Shown: positions 25,560 to 37,106 of the stretch, one piece after another
Layout of the letters: every line of letters starts with the position of its first letter
How positions within the stretch are numbered: the first letter of the stretch is position 1
Assembly: GCF_004123835.1 (NCBI RefSeq)
Contig: NZ_MZMU01000009.1
Coordinates: 1 to 64,000, forward strand
From: Rhizobium leguminosarum
GTDB taxonomy: Bacteria; Pseudomonadota; Alphaproteobacteria; Rhizobiales; Rhizobiaceae
DNA length: 64,000 nt
Reading direction: 5' to 3'
Notes under the pieces: model-generated
Databases searched by the model: none
Told to the model about the DNA's origin: nothing
What the model saw: only the letters and a program-made list of their open reading frames with translations
Position numbers and translations under genes: made by a program

Positions 25560-26438
25560 ATGCTCTACGATCTCTCCCTCCACATGGGTTACATCTACGA
25601 CGTGCCGGCCTCCGGCGCCCGCCACGTCATGCGCCTGATGCCGCTGTCGCTGACCAATCGGCAGCGCCTGGTCGCCGGCTCGATCACCATCTCGCCGACG
25701 CCGGACGAGCAGTCGCATTTCGTCGATTTCTTCCATCATCCCGCCACCTCCTTCATGCTGCGCGCGCCGCACGAGACGCTCGACATTCGCATGCAAGCCC
25801 GCGTGCAGGTGGAAAGCCAGCCGATCGCCGCCGATTTCTCGCCGCTGCTTGCCGACCTGCCGGAGGAGGTCGCCGGCATCTGGTCGCTGGCGCCGGATTC
25901 GCCGCACCATTTCCTTGGTGAAAGCCCGCGCCTGACCCAAGCCCGCGAGATCGCCGACTATGCGCAAAGCTGCGCCATGCCTGATCTGACGGCGATGCAG
26001 ATCGCCCATGCCCTCTGTACCCGCATCAACAAGGATTTCACCTACGACCCCGACGCGACGACGGTGGACACGACGCCGCTCGAGGCGTTCAGATTGAAGC
26101 GCGGCGTCTGCCAGGATTTCACCCACATCATGATCCTGGCGCTCCGAAGCCTCGGCATTCCGGCCGGCTACGTCTCCGGTTTCCTACGCACCATCCCGCC
26201 GCCCGGCAAGGAACGGCTGGAAGGCGCGGACGCCATGCATGCCTGGGTCAGGATCTGGTGCGGTGAGACGAATGGCTGGATCGAGCTCGACCCGACCAAC
26301 GACATCCCCGCCGGCACGGACCACATCGTCGTCGCCTATGGCCGGGACTATTCCGACGTCGTTCCCGTCATCGGCGTATTGAAAAGCTATGGCGGCCAAC
26401 GCGCCGTCCAAGCGGTCGACGTGATCCCGCTGAAATAA
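25560..26438 (+). CDS. transglutaminase-like cysteine peptidase family protein
   Basis: The protein has 292 residues from ATG 25560; a GTG at 25551 is an alternative. An N-terminal beta-rich region (Bact_transglu_N, residues about 1-85) precedes a core with the triad Cys184 (RGVCQDF), His227 (DAMHAWV) and Asp244 (IELDPTND). It is the standard third partner of DUF2126 and ATP-grasp/alpha-E genes. It may hydrolyse or transfer the peptide made by the ATP-grasp protein. The gap to the preceding stop is five bases. Confidence 0.92.
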   Translation: MLYDLSLHMGYIYDVPASGARHVMRLMPLSLTNRQRLVAGSITISPTPDEQSHFVDFFHHPATSFMLRAPHETLDIRMQARVQVESQPIAADFSPLLADLPEEVAGIWSLAPDSPHHFLGESPRLTQAREIADYAQSCAMPDLTAMQIAHALCTRINKDFTYDPDATTVDTTPLEAFRLKRGVCQDFTHIMILALRSLGIPAGYVSGFLRTIPPPGKERLEGADAMHAWVRIWCGETNGWIELDPTNDIPAGTDHIVVAYGRDYSDVVPVIGVLKSYGGQRAVQAVDVIPLK

Positions 26439-26510
26439 TCCCAAAACTGGAAAAATCCGACGATTCGTTAAAATAGTATTGACGCCGTAAGGACGGCGGA
26501 AAGGAGGAGC

Positions 26511-26549
26511 GTGCGTAATATCACCTCACAGGGCCTCCTATACGGGTGA
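26511..26549 (+). promoter_or_regulatory. possible 12-codon leader peptide before the VWA/TadG gene
   Basis: A strong AAGGAGG (26501-26507) sits just before GTG 26511, which opens a 12-codon frame (VRNITSQGLLYG) ending at TGA 26547-26549, overlapping the GTG start (26546) of the next gene. The main gene has no ribosome site of its own. The SD bases GGAGG can also pair with CCTCC at 26534-26538. Translational coupling or SD sequestration is inferred. Confidence 0.4.
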
Positions 26550-27784
26550 ACATGATGAGCACCTCCTATTTTTACAATTCCTGCTTGCGTCGTTTGCTTG
26601 ACGACCGCCGCGGCAACTTCGGCATGATGACGGCGATCATGATACCCGTCCTGCTCGGTGCCGCCGGCCTGGCGATCGACTATTCAAACATGGCGCTGTC
26701 GAAGCGCGAATTGCAGGAGGCCACCGACTCGGCGGCTCTCGCGGCAGCGACCGCGCTCGCCAATGAGAAGACTGACGAGGCCGGCGCGAAAAGCCTTGCC
26801 AAGAATTTTGTCGCCGGACAGATGGCACAGGTTCTTGCGAATAATTCCGTCCAAGGCTCGATCAAGGATGCAACGAACGTCAACGTCACGACCACGGCGA
26901 ACGGCACGAAAAGCAAGATCTTCAAGGTCGATGTCAACACGTCCTTCAACCTTCCGCTCAGTCCCCTGATGCGCGTCTTCGGTAAGACGACGCAGGCCAT
27001 CAGCGCGACAAGCACCGGCGAGAACGGCCAGACCGATACACAGGGCGCACTCTCGATGTATCTGGTCCTCGACCGCTCCGGTTCGATGTCTTTCATAACC
27101 GATCAGAAGAAAACGACGCCGTCGAAATGTGACAACTACACTAAAGACAGTTGGCCGAATCCGGACAAAGATTTGAAGTCCGATTGCTATACCCGCAAGA
27201 TCGAGGCATTGCAGACAGCGGCCGCCGGGCTTTTCACCGAACTTAACAAAGCCGATCCGGAGCACGAATTCGTCCGTGTCGGCGCTGTCTCCTATACGGA
27301 CAAACAACAGGCGGCCAAGGCGATCAATTGGGGCACCGCGGACGCCGCGAACTACGTCTCGGCTCTCCCCTATAAGCCGACCGGCGGCACAGATGCGAGT
27401 GATGCCCTCGATACGGCTTACAAGGCTCTGAAGTCCTCCACCAACGGCACCGATACGGAGACCAGGCAGCACGAATCCAAGAATCACGACAGTTTCCAAC
27501 GATATATTATCCTGATGACCGACGGTGAAATGACGGGCGACAGTAGTTTTTGGAGCCAGCCGATTGACAAGGAAGTCCGCGATCTCTGCACTGCGGTAAA
27601 GGGCGATGGCATTACCATCTTTACCATTGCCTTCATGGCTCCGCAGAAGGGTAAGGATCTGCTGCAGGCCTGCGCAAGCAGTACCACCAACTATTATGCT
27701 CCCGACAACATGGCCAAACTGGTCGAAGATTTCGGCGACATCGCCGCAAAGGCGACAAGCTCGATTACCCGTCTGACGAACTAA
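26546..27784 (+). CDS. TadG-like pilus assembly protein with VWA domain
   Basis: The product is about 412 residues; possible starts are GTG 26546, ATG 26552 and ATG 26555. Residues about 22-50 form the TadE/TadG-type N-terminal helix (RRGNFGMMTAIMIPVLLGAAGLAIDYSNM). A von Willebrand A domain follows (about 170-405) with MIDAS residues in LVLDRSGSMSF, GGTDASDALD and ILMTDGEMTG. Such Flp-pilus-related proteins are membrane-anchored with a large periplasmic domain. No other tad/cpa gene is adjacent, so it may act alone or with a distant locus. A strong terminator follows. Confidence 0.88.
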   Translation: MNMMSTSYFYNSCLRRLLDDRRGNFGMMTAIMIPVLLGAAGLAIDYSNMALSKRELQEATDSAALAAATALANEKTDEAGAKSLAKNFVAGQMAQVLANNSVQGSIKDATNVNVTTTANGTKSKIFKVDVNTSFNLPLSPLMRVFGKTTQAISATSTGENGQTDTQGALSMYLVLDRSGSMSFITDQKKTTPSKCDNYTKDSWPNPDKDLKSDCYTRKIEALQTAAAGLFTELNKADPEHEFVRVGAVSYTDKQQAAKAINWGTADAANYVSALPYKPTGGTDASDALDTAYKALKSSTNGTDTETRQHESKNHDSFQRYIILMTDGEMTGDSSFWSQPIDKEVRDLCTAVKGDGITIFTIAFMAPQKGKDLLQACASSTTNYYAPDNMAKLVEDFGDIAAKATSSITRLTN

Positions 27785-27816
27785 GTCACGGAATCAGCTG
27801 CGAGGTCGATAAAAAA

Positions 27817-27846
27817 GCCGCTCCGGAACAAACCGGAGCGGCTTTT
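27817..27846 (+). terminator. terminator of the VWA/TadG gene
   Basis: GCCGCTCCGG (27817-27826) pairs with CCGGAGCGGC (27833-27842) with a 6-base loop, followed by TTTTCG. It is preceded by an A-run, so it can also work on the minus strand. Confidence 0.9.
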
Positions 27847-28061
27847 CGTTATGCCTATCCCGTGCATCAGATCGGGAAAAGCGATTGAAATCAACCCCCT
27901 CAGCCTCCGTGAGTATGAAGGTTTCGCAAATTTTTCGTTTGTCCAAATCCTTTGTTGCAAGTGCTTAGTAACGATGCATAAACTGTCGGCTGCGCAAGCG
28001 ACAAATTGATTGAATCAGGCATAACATCCTGAAACCAAATTAAAATTGGCGAGACCTGACG

Positions 28062-30524
28062 ATGAACACTGTTTCCAAGCCGATCATCCCCTCCCCCGCC
28101 CCGCGCAGCTCAAAGCCGGAAATTCTCGCCGAAGAAATTATCGAACGTCTGACCTACCGCATCGGCAAGGATGCCAAGGTGGCAAAGCCGCATGACTGGC
28201 TGACCGCGACCATCCTGGTGGTGCGCGACCGCATCATCGACAAGTGGATGGCTTCCACCCGCGAGGTCTATGCGACAGGTGCCAAGCGCGTCTATTATCT
28301 TTCTCTCGAATTCCTGATCGGCCGCCTGATGCGCGACGCCATCTCGAACCTCGGCCTGATGGAGGAGGTGCGCGATGCACTCGCCTCGCTCGGCGTCGAC
28401 GTCAACGTCATCGCCGGCCTGGAGCCGGATGCCGCACTCGGCAACGGCGGCCTCGGCCGTTTGGCTGCCTGTTTCATGGAGAGCATGGCGACGGTCGAGG
28501 TTCCGGCCTATGGTTACGGCATCCGCTATGTCCACGGCCTCTTCCGCCAGCAGCTGGCCGACGGCTGGCAGGTGGAGCTGCCGGAAAACTGGCTCGCCCA
28601 CGGCAATCCCTGGGAATTTGAGCGCCGCGAAAGCTCCTATGAAATCGGCTTCGGCGGCGCCGTCGAATTCATCACCACCCATGACGATCAGCCGCGCTAT
28701 GTCTGGAAGCCGGCCGAGCGCGTCATCGCCGCCGCCTTCGACACGCCGGCGGTCGGCTGGCGCGGCAAGCGCGTCAACACGCTGCGCCTCTGGTCGGCGC
28801 AGCCGATCGATCCGATCCTGCTCGATGCCTTCAATGCCGGCGACCACATCGGAGCGCTGCGCGAAAGCAACAAGGCCGAAAGCCTGACCCGGGTTCTCTA
28901 TCCTGCCGACGCCACCCCGGCCGGCCAGGAGCTGCGCCTGCGCCAGGAATTCTTCTTCTCGTCGGCCTCGCTGCAGGACATTCTGCGCCGCCATCTGCAG
29001 CAATATGACGATTTCACCTCGCTGCCGGATAAGGTGGCGATCCAGCTGAACGACACTCATCCCGCCGTCTCGGTCGCCGAGCTCGTGCGCCTGCTCTGTG
29101 ACGTTCACGGAATGGATTTCGACCAGGCCTGGGAAATCACTCGCCATACCTTCTCCTACACCAACCACACGCTTCTGCCCGAAGCGTTGGAAAGCTGGTC
29201 GGTGCCGCTGTTCGAGCGCCTGCTGCCGCGCCACATGCAGATCATCTATGCGATCAATGCCAAGATCTTGATCGACGCCCGCAAGGGCAAGAACTTCTCC
29301 GACGGGGAAATCCGCTCGATCTCGCTGATCGATGAAAGTGGCGACCGCCGCGTGCGCATGGGCAACCTCGCTTTCGTCGGCTCGCATTCGATCAACGGCG
29401 TCTCGGCCCTGCACACCGACCTGATGAAGGTCACGGTCTTCGCCGACCTGCACAAGCTCTATCCCGACCGCATCAACAACAAGACCAACGGTATCACGCC
29501 ACGCCGCTGGCTGCAGCAGTGCAATCCCGGTCTCACCGGCCTGATCCGCGAGGCGATCGGCGACGAATTCCTCGATGATGCCGAAAAGCTGCGTGCGCTC
29601 GACGTGCATTCCTCCGATCCGGCTTTCCAGCAGAAATTCGCAGCGATAAAGCGCGCCAACAAGGTGGCACTCTCCAACCTCGTCGCCAGCCGCATGGGTG
29701 TGAAGCTCGATCCGTCGGCGATGTTCGACATCCAGATCAAGCGCATCCACGAATACAAGCGCCAGTTGCTTAATATCATCGAGGCCGTCGCGCTCTATGA
29801 CCAGATCCGCTCGCATCCCGAGCTCGACTGGGTGCCGCGCGTGAAACTCTTCGCCGGCAAGGCGGCGCCGAGTTATTATAACGCCAAGCTCATCATCAAG
29901 CTGATCAACGACGTCTCCCGCACGATCAACAACGACCCGGCGGTACGCGGCCTGCTGAAGATCGTCTTTGTCCCAAACTACAATGTCTCTCTCGCCGAAG
30001 TCATGGTTCCGGCCGCCGACCTCTCGGAGCAGATCTCGACCGCGGGCATGGAAGCATCCGGCACCGGCAACATGAAGTTCGGCCTGAACGGCGCGCTGAC
30101 GATCGGCACGCTCGATGGCGCCAATGTCGAGATGCGCGACAATGTCGGCGAGGACAACATCGTCATCTTCGGTCTCAAGGCCGACGAGGTGTCGAAAGTC
30201 CGCAGTGATGGCCACAATCCCCGCGCCATCATCGAGGGATCGCGCGAACTCGCCCAGGCGCTTGCGGCCATCGGCTCCGGCGTCTTCTCGCCCGATGACC
30301 GCAACCGTTACACGGCACTGATCGACGGCATCTATTCGCACGACTGGTTCATGGTCGCGGCCGATTTCGACGCCTACGCCCAGGCCCAGCGCGACGTCGA
30401 CCAGATCTGGACCAACCAGTCCGCCTGGTACACCAAGACGATCAACAATACGGCGCGGATGGGCTGGTTCTCTTCCGACCGTACGATCAGGCAATATGCA
30501 GACGAAATCTGGAGAGCCGGATGA
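28062..30524 (+). CDS. glgP: glycogen phosphorylase
   Basis: The product is 820 residues, the usual length. It releases glucose-1-phosphate from glycogen ends in the cytosol. It shows the GT35 hallmarks ALGNGGLGRLAACFMES, IQLNDTHPAVSVAELVR, and the PLP site EASGTGNMKFGLNGAL with Lys672. It opens the glycogen operon. The 277-bp AT-rich region before it (after the 27817 terminator) presumably holds the operon promoter. Its stop overlaps the glgB start by four bases (ATGA), so the two are translationally coupled. Confidence 0.97.
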   Translation: MNTVSKPIIPSPAPRSSKPEILAEEIIERLTYRIGKDAKVAKPHDWLTATILVVRDRIIDKWMASTREVYATGAKRVYYLSLEFLIGRLMRDAISNLGLMEEVRDALASLGVDVNVIAGLEPDAALGNGGLGRLAACFMESMATVEVPAYGYGIRYVHGLFRQQLADGWQVELPENWLAHGNPWEFERRESSYEIGFGGAVEFITTHDDQPRYVWKPAERVIAAAFDTPAVGWRGKRVNTLRLWSAQPIDPILLDAFNAGDHIGALRESNKAESLTRVLYPADATPAGQELRLRQEFFFSSASLQDILRRHLQQYDDFTSLPDKVAIQLNDTHPAVSVAELVRLLCDVHGMDFDQAWEITRHTFSYTNHTLLPEALESWSVPLFERLLPRHMQIIYAINAKILIDARKGKNFSDGEIRSISLIDESGDRRVRMGNLAFVGSHSINGVSALHTDLMKVTVFADLHKLYPDRINNKTNGITPRRWLQQCNPGLTGLIREAIGDEFLDDAEKLRALDVHSSDPAFQQKFAAIKRANKVALSNLVASRMGVKLDPSAMFDIQIKRIHEYKRQLLNIIEAVALYDQIRSHPELDWVPRVKLFAGKAAPSYYNAKLIIKLINDVSRTINNDPAVRGLLKIVFVPNYNVSLAEVMVPAADLSEQISTAGMEASGTGNMKFGLNGALTIGTLDGANVEMRDNVGEDNIVIFGLKADEVSKVRSDGHNPRAIIEGSRELAQALAAIGSGVFSPDDRNRYTALIDGIYSHDWFMVAADFDAYAQAQRDVDQIWTNQSAWYTKTINNTARMGWFSSDRTIRQYADEIWRAG

Positions 30525-32728
30525 AAACGCCGAAAACCGTCCCTGAAGTAAAGCTTTCCTGGGAAATTTCGGCAGATGAAATCACGGCGATCCTTGCCGG
30601 CTCGCATTCCAATCCCTTTGCCGTCCTAGGTGTGCACCAGGCCGGCGACGCTTTCGTCGCCCGGTGCTTCATCCCGGGCGCGGAGGAAGTGACCGCCATG
30701 ACGCTCGACGGCGGCGTCATCGGCGAACTGAAGCAGCTCCATGCCGACGGCGTCTTCGCCGGTCCGGTTTCCCTCACCAAACTCCTGCCGGTGCGTTACC
30801 GCGCCCGGCGCGGCGATGCCGAATGGGCTGTTACCGATCCCTACAGCTTCGGTCCGGTGCTCGGACCGATGGACGATTATTTCGCCCGCGAGGGCTCGCA
30901 TCTGCGCCTGTTCGACAAGATGGGCGCCCACCTCATCAAGCATGACGGCGCCCAGGGCATCCATTTTGCCGTCTGGGCGCCGAACGCGCAGCGCGTCTCG
31001 GTCGTCGGTGATTTCAACAATTGGGACGGCCGCCGCCACGTGATGCGCTTCCGTGCCGACAGCGGCATCTGGGAAATCTTTGCCCCTGATGTAGCGATCG
31101 GCGTTGCCTACAAGTTCGAGATCCGCGGCCAGGACGGCGTATTGCTGCCGCTGAAGGCCGATCCCTTCGCGCGCCGCAGCGAGCTGCGGCCGAAGACCGC
31201 CTCGGTCACCGCCGCCGAGCTGGAGCAGGAGTGGGAAGACGAAGCCCATCTGAAGCACTGGCGCGAGACCGACAAGCGCCGCCAGCCGATCTCGATCTAC
31301 GAGGTTCATGCCGCCTCTTGGCAACGCCGGCAGGACGGCACGATGCTGTCCTGGGACGAGCTCGCCTCCAGCCTCATCCCCTATTGCGCCGACATGGGCT
31401 TCACCCATATCGAATTCCTGCCGATCACCGAGTACCCCTACGACCCCTCCTGGGGTTACCAGACGACCGGCCTCTACGCGCCGACTGCGCGTTTCGGCGA
31501 GCCGGAAGGCTTTGCTCGTTTCGTCAACGGCTGCCACAAGGTCGGCATCGGCGTCATCCTCGACTGGGTGCCTGCGCATTTCCCGACCGACGAGCACGGC
31601 CTCGGCTGGTTCGACGGCACGGCGCTCTACGAGCACGAAGACCCGCGTAAGGGCTTTCACCCGGATTGGAGCACGGCGATCTACAATTTCGGCCGCACCG
31701 AGGTCGTTTCCTATCTCGTCAACAACGCGCTCTATTGGGCCGAAAAATTCCATCTCGACGGTCTGCGAGTCGATGCCGTCGCCTCGATGCTCTACCTCGA
31801 TTATTCGCGCAAGCACGGCGAATGGATCCCGAACGAATATGGTGGCAACGAGAACCTCGAAGCGGTCCGCTTTCTCCAGGATCTCAACATCCGCATCTAC
31901 GGCAATCACTCCAACGTCATGACCATCGCCGAGGAATCGACCTCTTGGCCCAAGGTCTCGCAACCCGTCCATGAAGGCGGCCTCGGTTTCGGCTTCAAGT
32001 GGAACATGGGCTTCATGCACGACACACTGAGCTATATGAGCCGCGATCCGATACACCGCAGGCATCATCACAACGAGCTCACATTCGGCCTGCTTTATGC
32101 CTATTCGGAAAATTTTGTCCTGCCGCTCTCGCATGACGAAGTCGTCCACGGAAAAGGCTCGCTGATCGCCAAGATGCCGGGCGACGACTGGCAGAAGTTC
32201 GCCAATCTGCGCGCTTACTACGCCTATATGTGGGGCTATCCCGGCAAAAAGCTGCTGTTCATGGGCCAGGAATTCGCCCAATGGAGCGAGTGGAGCGAAG
32301 AGAAGGCACTCGACTGGAACCTGCTTCAATATCGCATGCACGAGGGTATGCGGCGCCTGGTGCGCGACCTCAATTTCACCTATCGCAGCAAGCCGGCGCT
32401 GCATGAGCGCGACTGCGAGGGCGAAGGTTTCGAATGGCTGGTCGCCGACGACCACCAGAATTCCGTCTTTGCCTGGCTACGCAAGGCGCCGGGCCAGAAG
32501 CCGGTCGCCGTCATCACCAATTTCACCCCTGTCTATCGCGAGAATTACTCGATCCGCCTGCCGTCCGCAGGGCGCTGGCGGGAAATCCTGAATACCGATG
32601 CCGACATCTACGGCGGCAGCGGCAAGGGCAATGGCGGGCGCGTGCAGGCCGTCGATGCCGGCGGCGAAATCACCTGCTCGATCACCTTGCCGCCCTTGGC
32701 GACAATCATGCTTGAACCTGAAAATTAG
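30521..32728 (+). CDS. glgB: 1,4-alpha-glucan branching enzyme
   Basis: This 735-residue GH13 enzyme makes alpha-1,6 branches in glycogen. A CBM48 region (about 120-220) with [15 protein letters not shown] precedes the barrel. The catalytic residues are visible: nucleophile Asp418 ([10 protein letters not shown]), acid/base Glu471 (TIAEESTSW) and Asp539 ([12 protein letters not shown]). It is coupled to glgP by a four-base overlap, and glgC starts 20 bases after the stop. Confidence 0.97.
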   Translation: MKTPKTVPEVKLSWEISADEITAILAGSHSNPFAVLGVHQAGDAFVARCFIPGAEEVTAMTLDGGVIGELKQLHADGVFAGPVSLTKLLPVRYRARRGDAEWAVTDPYSFGPVLGPMDDYFAREGSHLRLFDKMGAHLIKHDGAQGIHFAVWAPNAQRVSVVGDFNNWDGRRHVMRFRADSGIWEIFAPDVAIGVAYKFEIRGQDGVLLPLKADPFARRSELRPKTASVTAAELEQEWEDEAHLKHWRETDKRRQPISIYEVHAASWQRRQDGTMLSWDELASSLIPYCADMGFTHIEFLPITEYPYDPSWGYQTTGLYAPTARFGEPEGFARFVNGCHKVGIGVILDWVPAHFPTDEHGLGWFDGTALYEHEDPRKGFHPDWSTAIYNFGRTEVVSYLVNNALYWAEKFHLDGLRVDAVASMLYLDYSRKHGEWIPNEYGGNENLEAVRFLQDLNIRIYGNHSNVMTIAEESTSWPKVSQPVHEGGLGFGFKWNMGFMHDTLSYMSRDPIHRRHHHNELTFGLLYAYSENFVLPLSHDEVVHGKGSLIAKMPGDDWQKFANLRAYYAYMWGYPGKKLLFMGQEFAQWSEWSEEKALDWNLLQYRMHEGMRRLVRDLNFTYRSKPALHERDCEGEGFEWLVADDHQNSVFAWLRKAPGQKPVAVITNFTPVYRENYSIRLPSAGRWREILNTDADIYGGSGKGNGGRVQAVDAGGEITCSITLPPLATIMLEPEN

Positions 32729-32747
32729 TGACTGGTGGGAGGAGAAA

Positions 32748-34010
32748 ATGGTAGAAAAGCGCGTTCAGCCACTTGCCCGCGATGCAATGGCTTATGTTCT
32801 GGCGGGCGGTAGGGGAAGCCGTCTCAAGGAACTCACCGACCGGCGTGCCAAGCCGGCCGTCTATTTTGGCGGCAAGGCCCGCATCATCGATTTCGCCCTG
32901 TCGAACGCCCTGAATTCCGGCATCCGCCGCATCGGCGTCGCCACGCAATACAAGGCGCATTCGCTGATCCGCCACATGCAGCGCGGCTGGAACTTCTTCC
33001 GCCCCGAGCGCAACGAAAGCTTCGATATTCTGCCCGCCAGCCAGCGCGTCTCCGAGACGCAATGGTATGAAGGCACGGCCGACGCCGTCTATCAGAACAT
33101 CGACATCATCCAGGATTACGGCGTCGAATACATGGTCATTCTTGCCGGCGACCACGTCTACAAGATGGACTATGAATGGATGCTGCAGCAGCACGTCGAT
33201 TCCGGCGCCGACGTGACCATCGGCTGCCTGGAAGTGCCGCGCATGGAAGCGGTCGGCTTCGGCGTCATGCATGTCAACGAGAAGGACGAGATCATCGCCT
33301 TCGTCGAGAAACCGGCCGATCCGCCGCCCATTCCCGACAAGCCGGATTTCGCCCTCGCCTCGATGGGCATCTACGTCTTCCACACCAAGTTCCTGCTCGA
33401 TGCGCTGCGCCGCGACGCAGCCGACCCGACCTCGAGCCGCGACTTCGGCAAGGACATCATCCCCTATATCGTCAAGAACGGTAAGGCGGTCGCCCACCGC
33501 TTCGCCAAGTCCTGTGTCCGCTCCGATTTCGAGCACGAGCCCTACTGGCGCGACGTCGGCACGATCGATGCCTATTGGCAGGCCAATATCGACCTGACGG
33601 CGATCGTTCCGGAACTCGACATCTACGACAAGTCCTGGCCGATCTGGACCTATGCCGAGATCACCCCGCCGGCGAAATTCGTCCATGACGACGAGGATCG
33701 CCGCGGCTCGGCCACCTCCTCCGTTGTGTCAGGCGACTGCATCATCTCTGGCGCCATGCTCAACAACAGCCTGCTCTTCACCGGTGTCAGGGCCAATTCC
33801 TTCTCCAAGATGGAAGGTGCGGTCATTCTGCCGAACGTGAAGATCGGACGGCGCGCGCAGCTCAAGAATGTGGTGATCGACCATGGTGTCGTCATTCCGG
33901 AAGGCCTGGTCGTCGGCGAGGATCCCGAGCTCGATGCCAAGCGCTTCCGGCGGACGGAAAGCGGCATCTGCCTGATCACGCAACCGATGATCGACAAGCT
34001 GGATATCTGA
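32748..34010 (+). CDS. glgC: glucose-1-phosphate adenylyltransferase (ADP-glucose pyrophosphorylase)
   Basis: The product is 420 residues from ATG 32748 after GGGAGGAG; a longer in-frame start lies inside glgB. It makes ADP-glucose, the rate-setting donor for glycogen. It has the nucleotidyltransferase motif [39 protein letters not shown], the catalytic-Asp region [12 protein letters not shown], and a C-terminal left-handed beta-helix (about 300-410). In relatives it is activated by fructose-6-phosphate and pyruvate. The glgA start is 3 bases after the stop. Confidence 0.97.
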   Translation: MVEKRVQPLARDAMAYVLAGGRGSRLKELTDRRAKPAVYFGGKARIIDFALSNALNSGIRRIGVATQYKAHSLIRHMQRGWNFFRPERNESFDILPASQRVSETQWYEGTADAVYQNIDIIQDYGVEYMVILAGDHVYKMDYEWMLQQHVDSGADVTIGCLEVPRMEAVGFGVMHVNEKDEIIAFVEKPADPPPIPDKPDFALASMGIYVFHTKFLLDALRRDAADPTSSRDFGKDIIPYIVKNGKAVAHRFAKSCVRSDFEHEPYWRDVGTIDAYWQANIDLTAIVPELDIYDKSWPIWTYAEITPPAKFVHDDEDRRGSATSSVVSGDCIISGAMLNNSLLFTGVRANSFSKMEGAVILPNVKIGRRAQLKNVVIDHGVVIPEGLVVGEDPELDAKRFRRTESGICLITQPMIDKLDI

Positions 34011-34013
34011 CTT

Positions 34014-35456
34014 ATGAAAGTTCTTTCGGTTTCGTCCGAAGTCTTCCCTTTGATCAAGACAGGGGGTCTGGCCGATGTGTCCGGCGCCCTGCCGATTACT
34101 CTGAAAGCCTTCGGGGTCGAGACCAAGACCCTCCTGCCCGGCTATCCCGCCGTGATGAAGGTCATTCGCGACGCCGTCGTCAGGCTCGAATTCCCCGACC
34201 TGCTCGGTGAGCGGGCGACCGTGCTCGAGGTCCAGCACGAGGGCCTCGATCTGCTCATCCTCGATGCGCCGGCCTATTACGACAGGCCCGGCGGCCCCTA
34301 TCTCGATCCCCTCGGCAAGGACTATCCGGACAACTGGCGTCGTTTCGCCGCCCTGTCGCTCGCTGCCTCCGAGATCGCCGCCGGCCTGCTGCCCGGCTGG
34401 CGGCCGGATCTCGTCCACACCCACGACTGGCAGGCGGCGCTGACCTCGGTCTATATGCGTTATTACCCGACGCCGGAACTGCCGAGCGTGCTGACCATCC
34501 ACAACATCGCCTTCCAGGGCCAGTTCGGTTCCGAGATCTTTCCCGGCCTGCGCCTGCCTGCCCATGCCTTCGCCACCGAAAGCATCGAATATTACGGCAC
34601 TGTCGGCTTCCTCAAGGGCGGCCTGAAGACTGCCCATGCGATCACGACGGTCAGCCCGACCTATGCCGATGAGATCCTGACGTCGGAATTCGGCATGGGG
34701 CTCGAGGGCGTCATCGCCAGCCGCATCGACGATCTTCACGGCATCGTCAACGGCATCGACACCGATATCTGGAACCCGGCGACCGATCCTGTCGTCCACA
34801 CCCATTATGGCCCGACGACGCTGAAGAACCGCGAGGAGAACCGCCACTCGATCGCCGAATTCTTCGGTCTCGACAATGACGACGCCCCGATCTTCTGCGT
34901 CATCAGCCGTCTCACCTGGCAGAAGGGCATGGATATCGTCGCCAACGTCGCCGATGAGATCGTCGCCATGGGCGGCAAGCTCGTCGTGCTCGGCTCCGGC
35001 GAAGCCGCCCTTGAGGGCGCGCTGCTCGCCTCCGCCAGCCACCACCCCGGCCGCATCGGCGTTTCGATCGGCTATAACGAGCCGATGTCGCACCTGATGC
35101 AGGCCGGCTGCGATGCGATCATCATCCCCTCGCGCTTCGAACCCTGCGGCCTGACCCAGCTTTACGGCCTGCGTTACGGCTGCGTGCCGATCGTCGCCCG
35201 CACCGGTGGTTTGAACGACACGGTGATCGACGCCAATCACGCCGCACTTGCGGCGAAAGTCGCAACCGGCATACAATTTGCCCCCGTGACCGAAACAGGC
35301 ATGCTACAGGCAATCCGCCGTGCGATGCATTTTTATCAGGACCGAAAACTCTGGACCCAATTGCAAAAGCAGGGCATGAAATCGGATATCTCCTGGGAGA
35401 AGAGCGCCGAACGCTACGCTGCCCTCTATTCAAGCCTCGTCTCGAAAGGCATGTGA
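34014..35456 (+). CDS. glgA: glycogen synthase (ADP-glucose type)
   Basis: The product is 480 residues, a GT5 enzyme that extends glycogen from ADP-glucose. It has the N-terminal KTGGLADV motif (Lys15) for ADP-glucose binding, the HDWQAAL loop, [12 protein letters not shown], and in the C-terminal Rossmann half [17 protein letters not shown] with the expected retaining-GT Glu. It sits between glgC and pgm with gaps of 3 and 6 bases. Confidence 0.97.
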   Translation: MKVLSVSSEVFPLIKTGGLADVSGALPITLKAFGVETKTLLPGYPAVMKVIRDAVVRLEFPDLLGERATVLEVQHEGLDLLILDAPAYYDRPGGPYLDPLGKDYPDNWRRFAALSLAASEIAAGLLPGWRPDLVHTHDWQAALTSVYMRYYPTPELPSVLTIHNIAFQGQFGSEIFPGLRLPAHAFATESIEYYGTVGFLKGGLKTAHAITTVSPTYADEILTSEFGMGLEGVIASRIDDLHGIVNGIDTDIWNPATDPVVHTHYGPTTLKNREENRHSIAEFFGLDNDDAPIFCVISRLTWQKGMDIVANVADEIVAMGGKLVVLGSGEAALEGALLASASHHPGRIGVSIGYNEPMSHLMQAGCDAIIIPSRFEPCGLTQLYGLRYGCVPIVARTGGLNDTVIDANHAALAAKVATGIQFAPVTETGMLQAIRRAMHFYQDRKLWTQLQKQGMKSDISWEKSAERYAALYSSLVSKGM

Positions 35457-37094
<1,638 letters not shown>

Positions 37095-37106
37095 TCCGGG
37101 GGGAAC

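Noticed and set aside
28110..30494. 794-residue minus-strand frame opposite glgP
   Set aside because: A typical shadow frame in GC-rich DNA; glgP on the plus strand is unambiguous.
32598..32747. Longer N-terminus for glgC
   Set aside because: It lies inside glgB and lacks a ribosome site; ATG 32748 follows GGGAGGAG.
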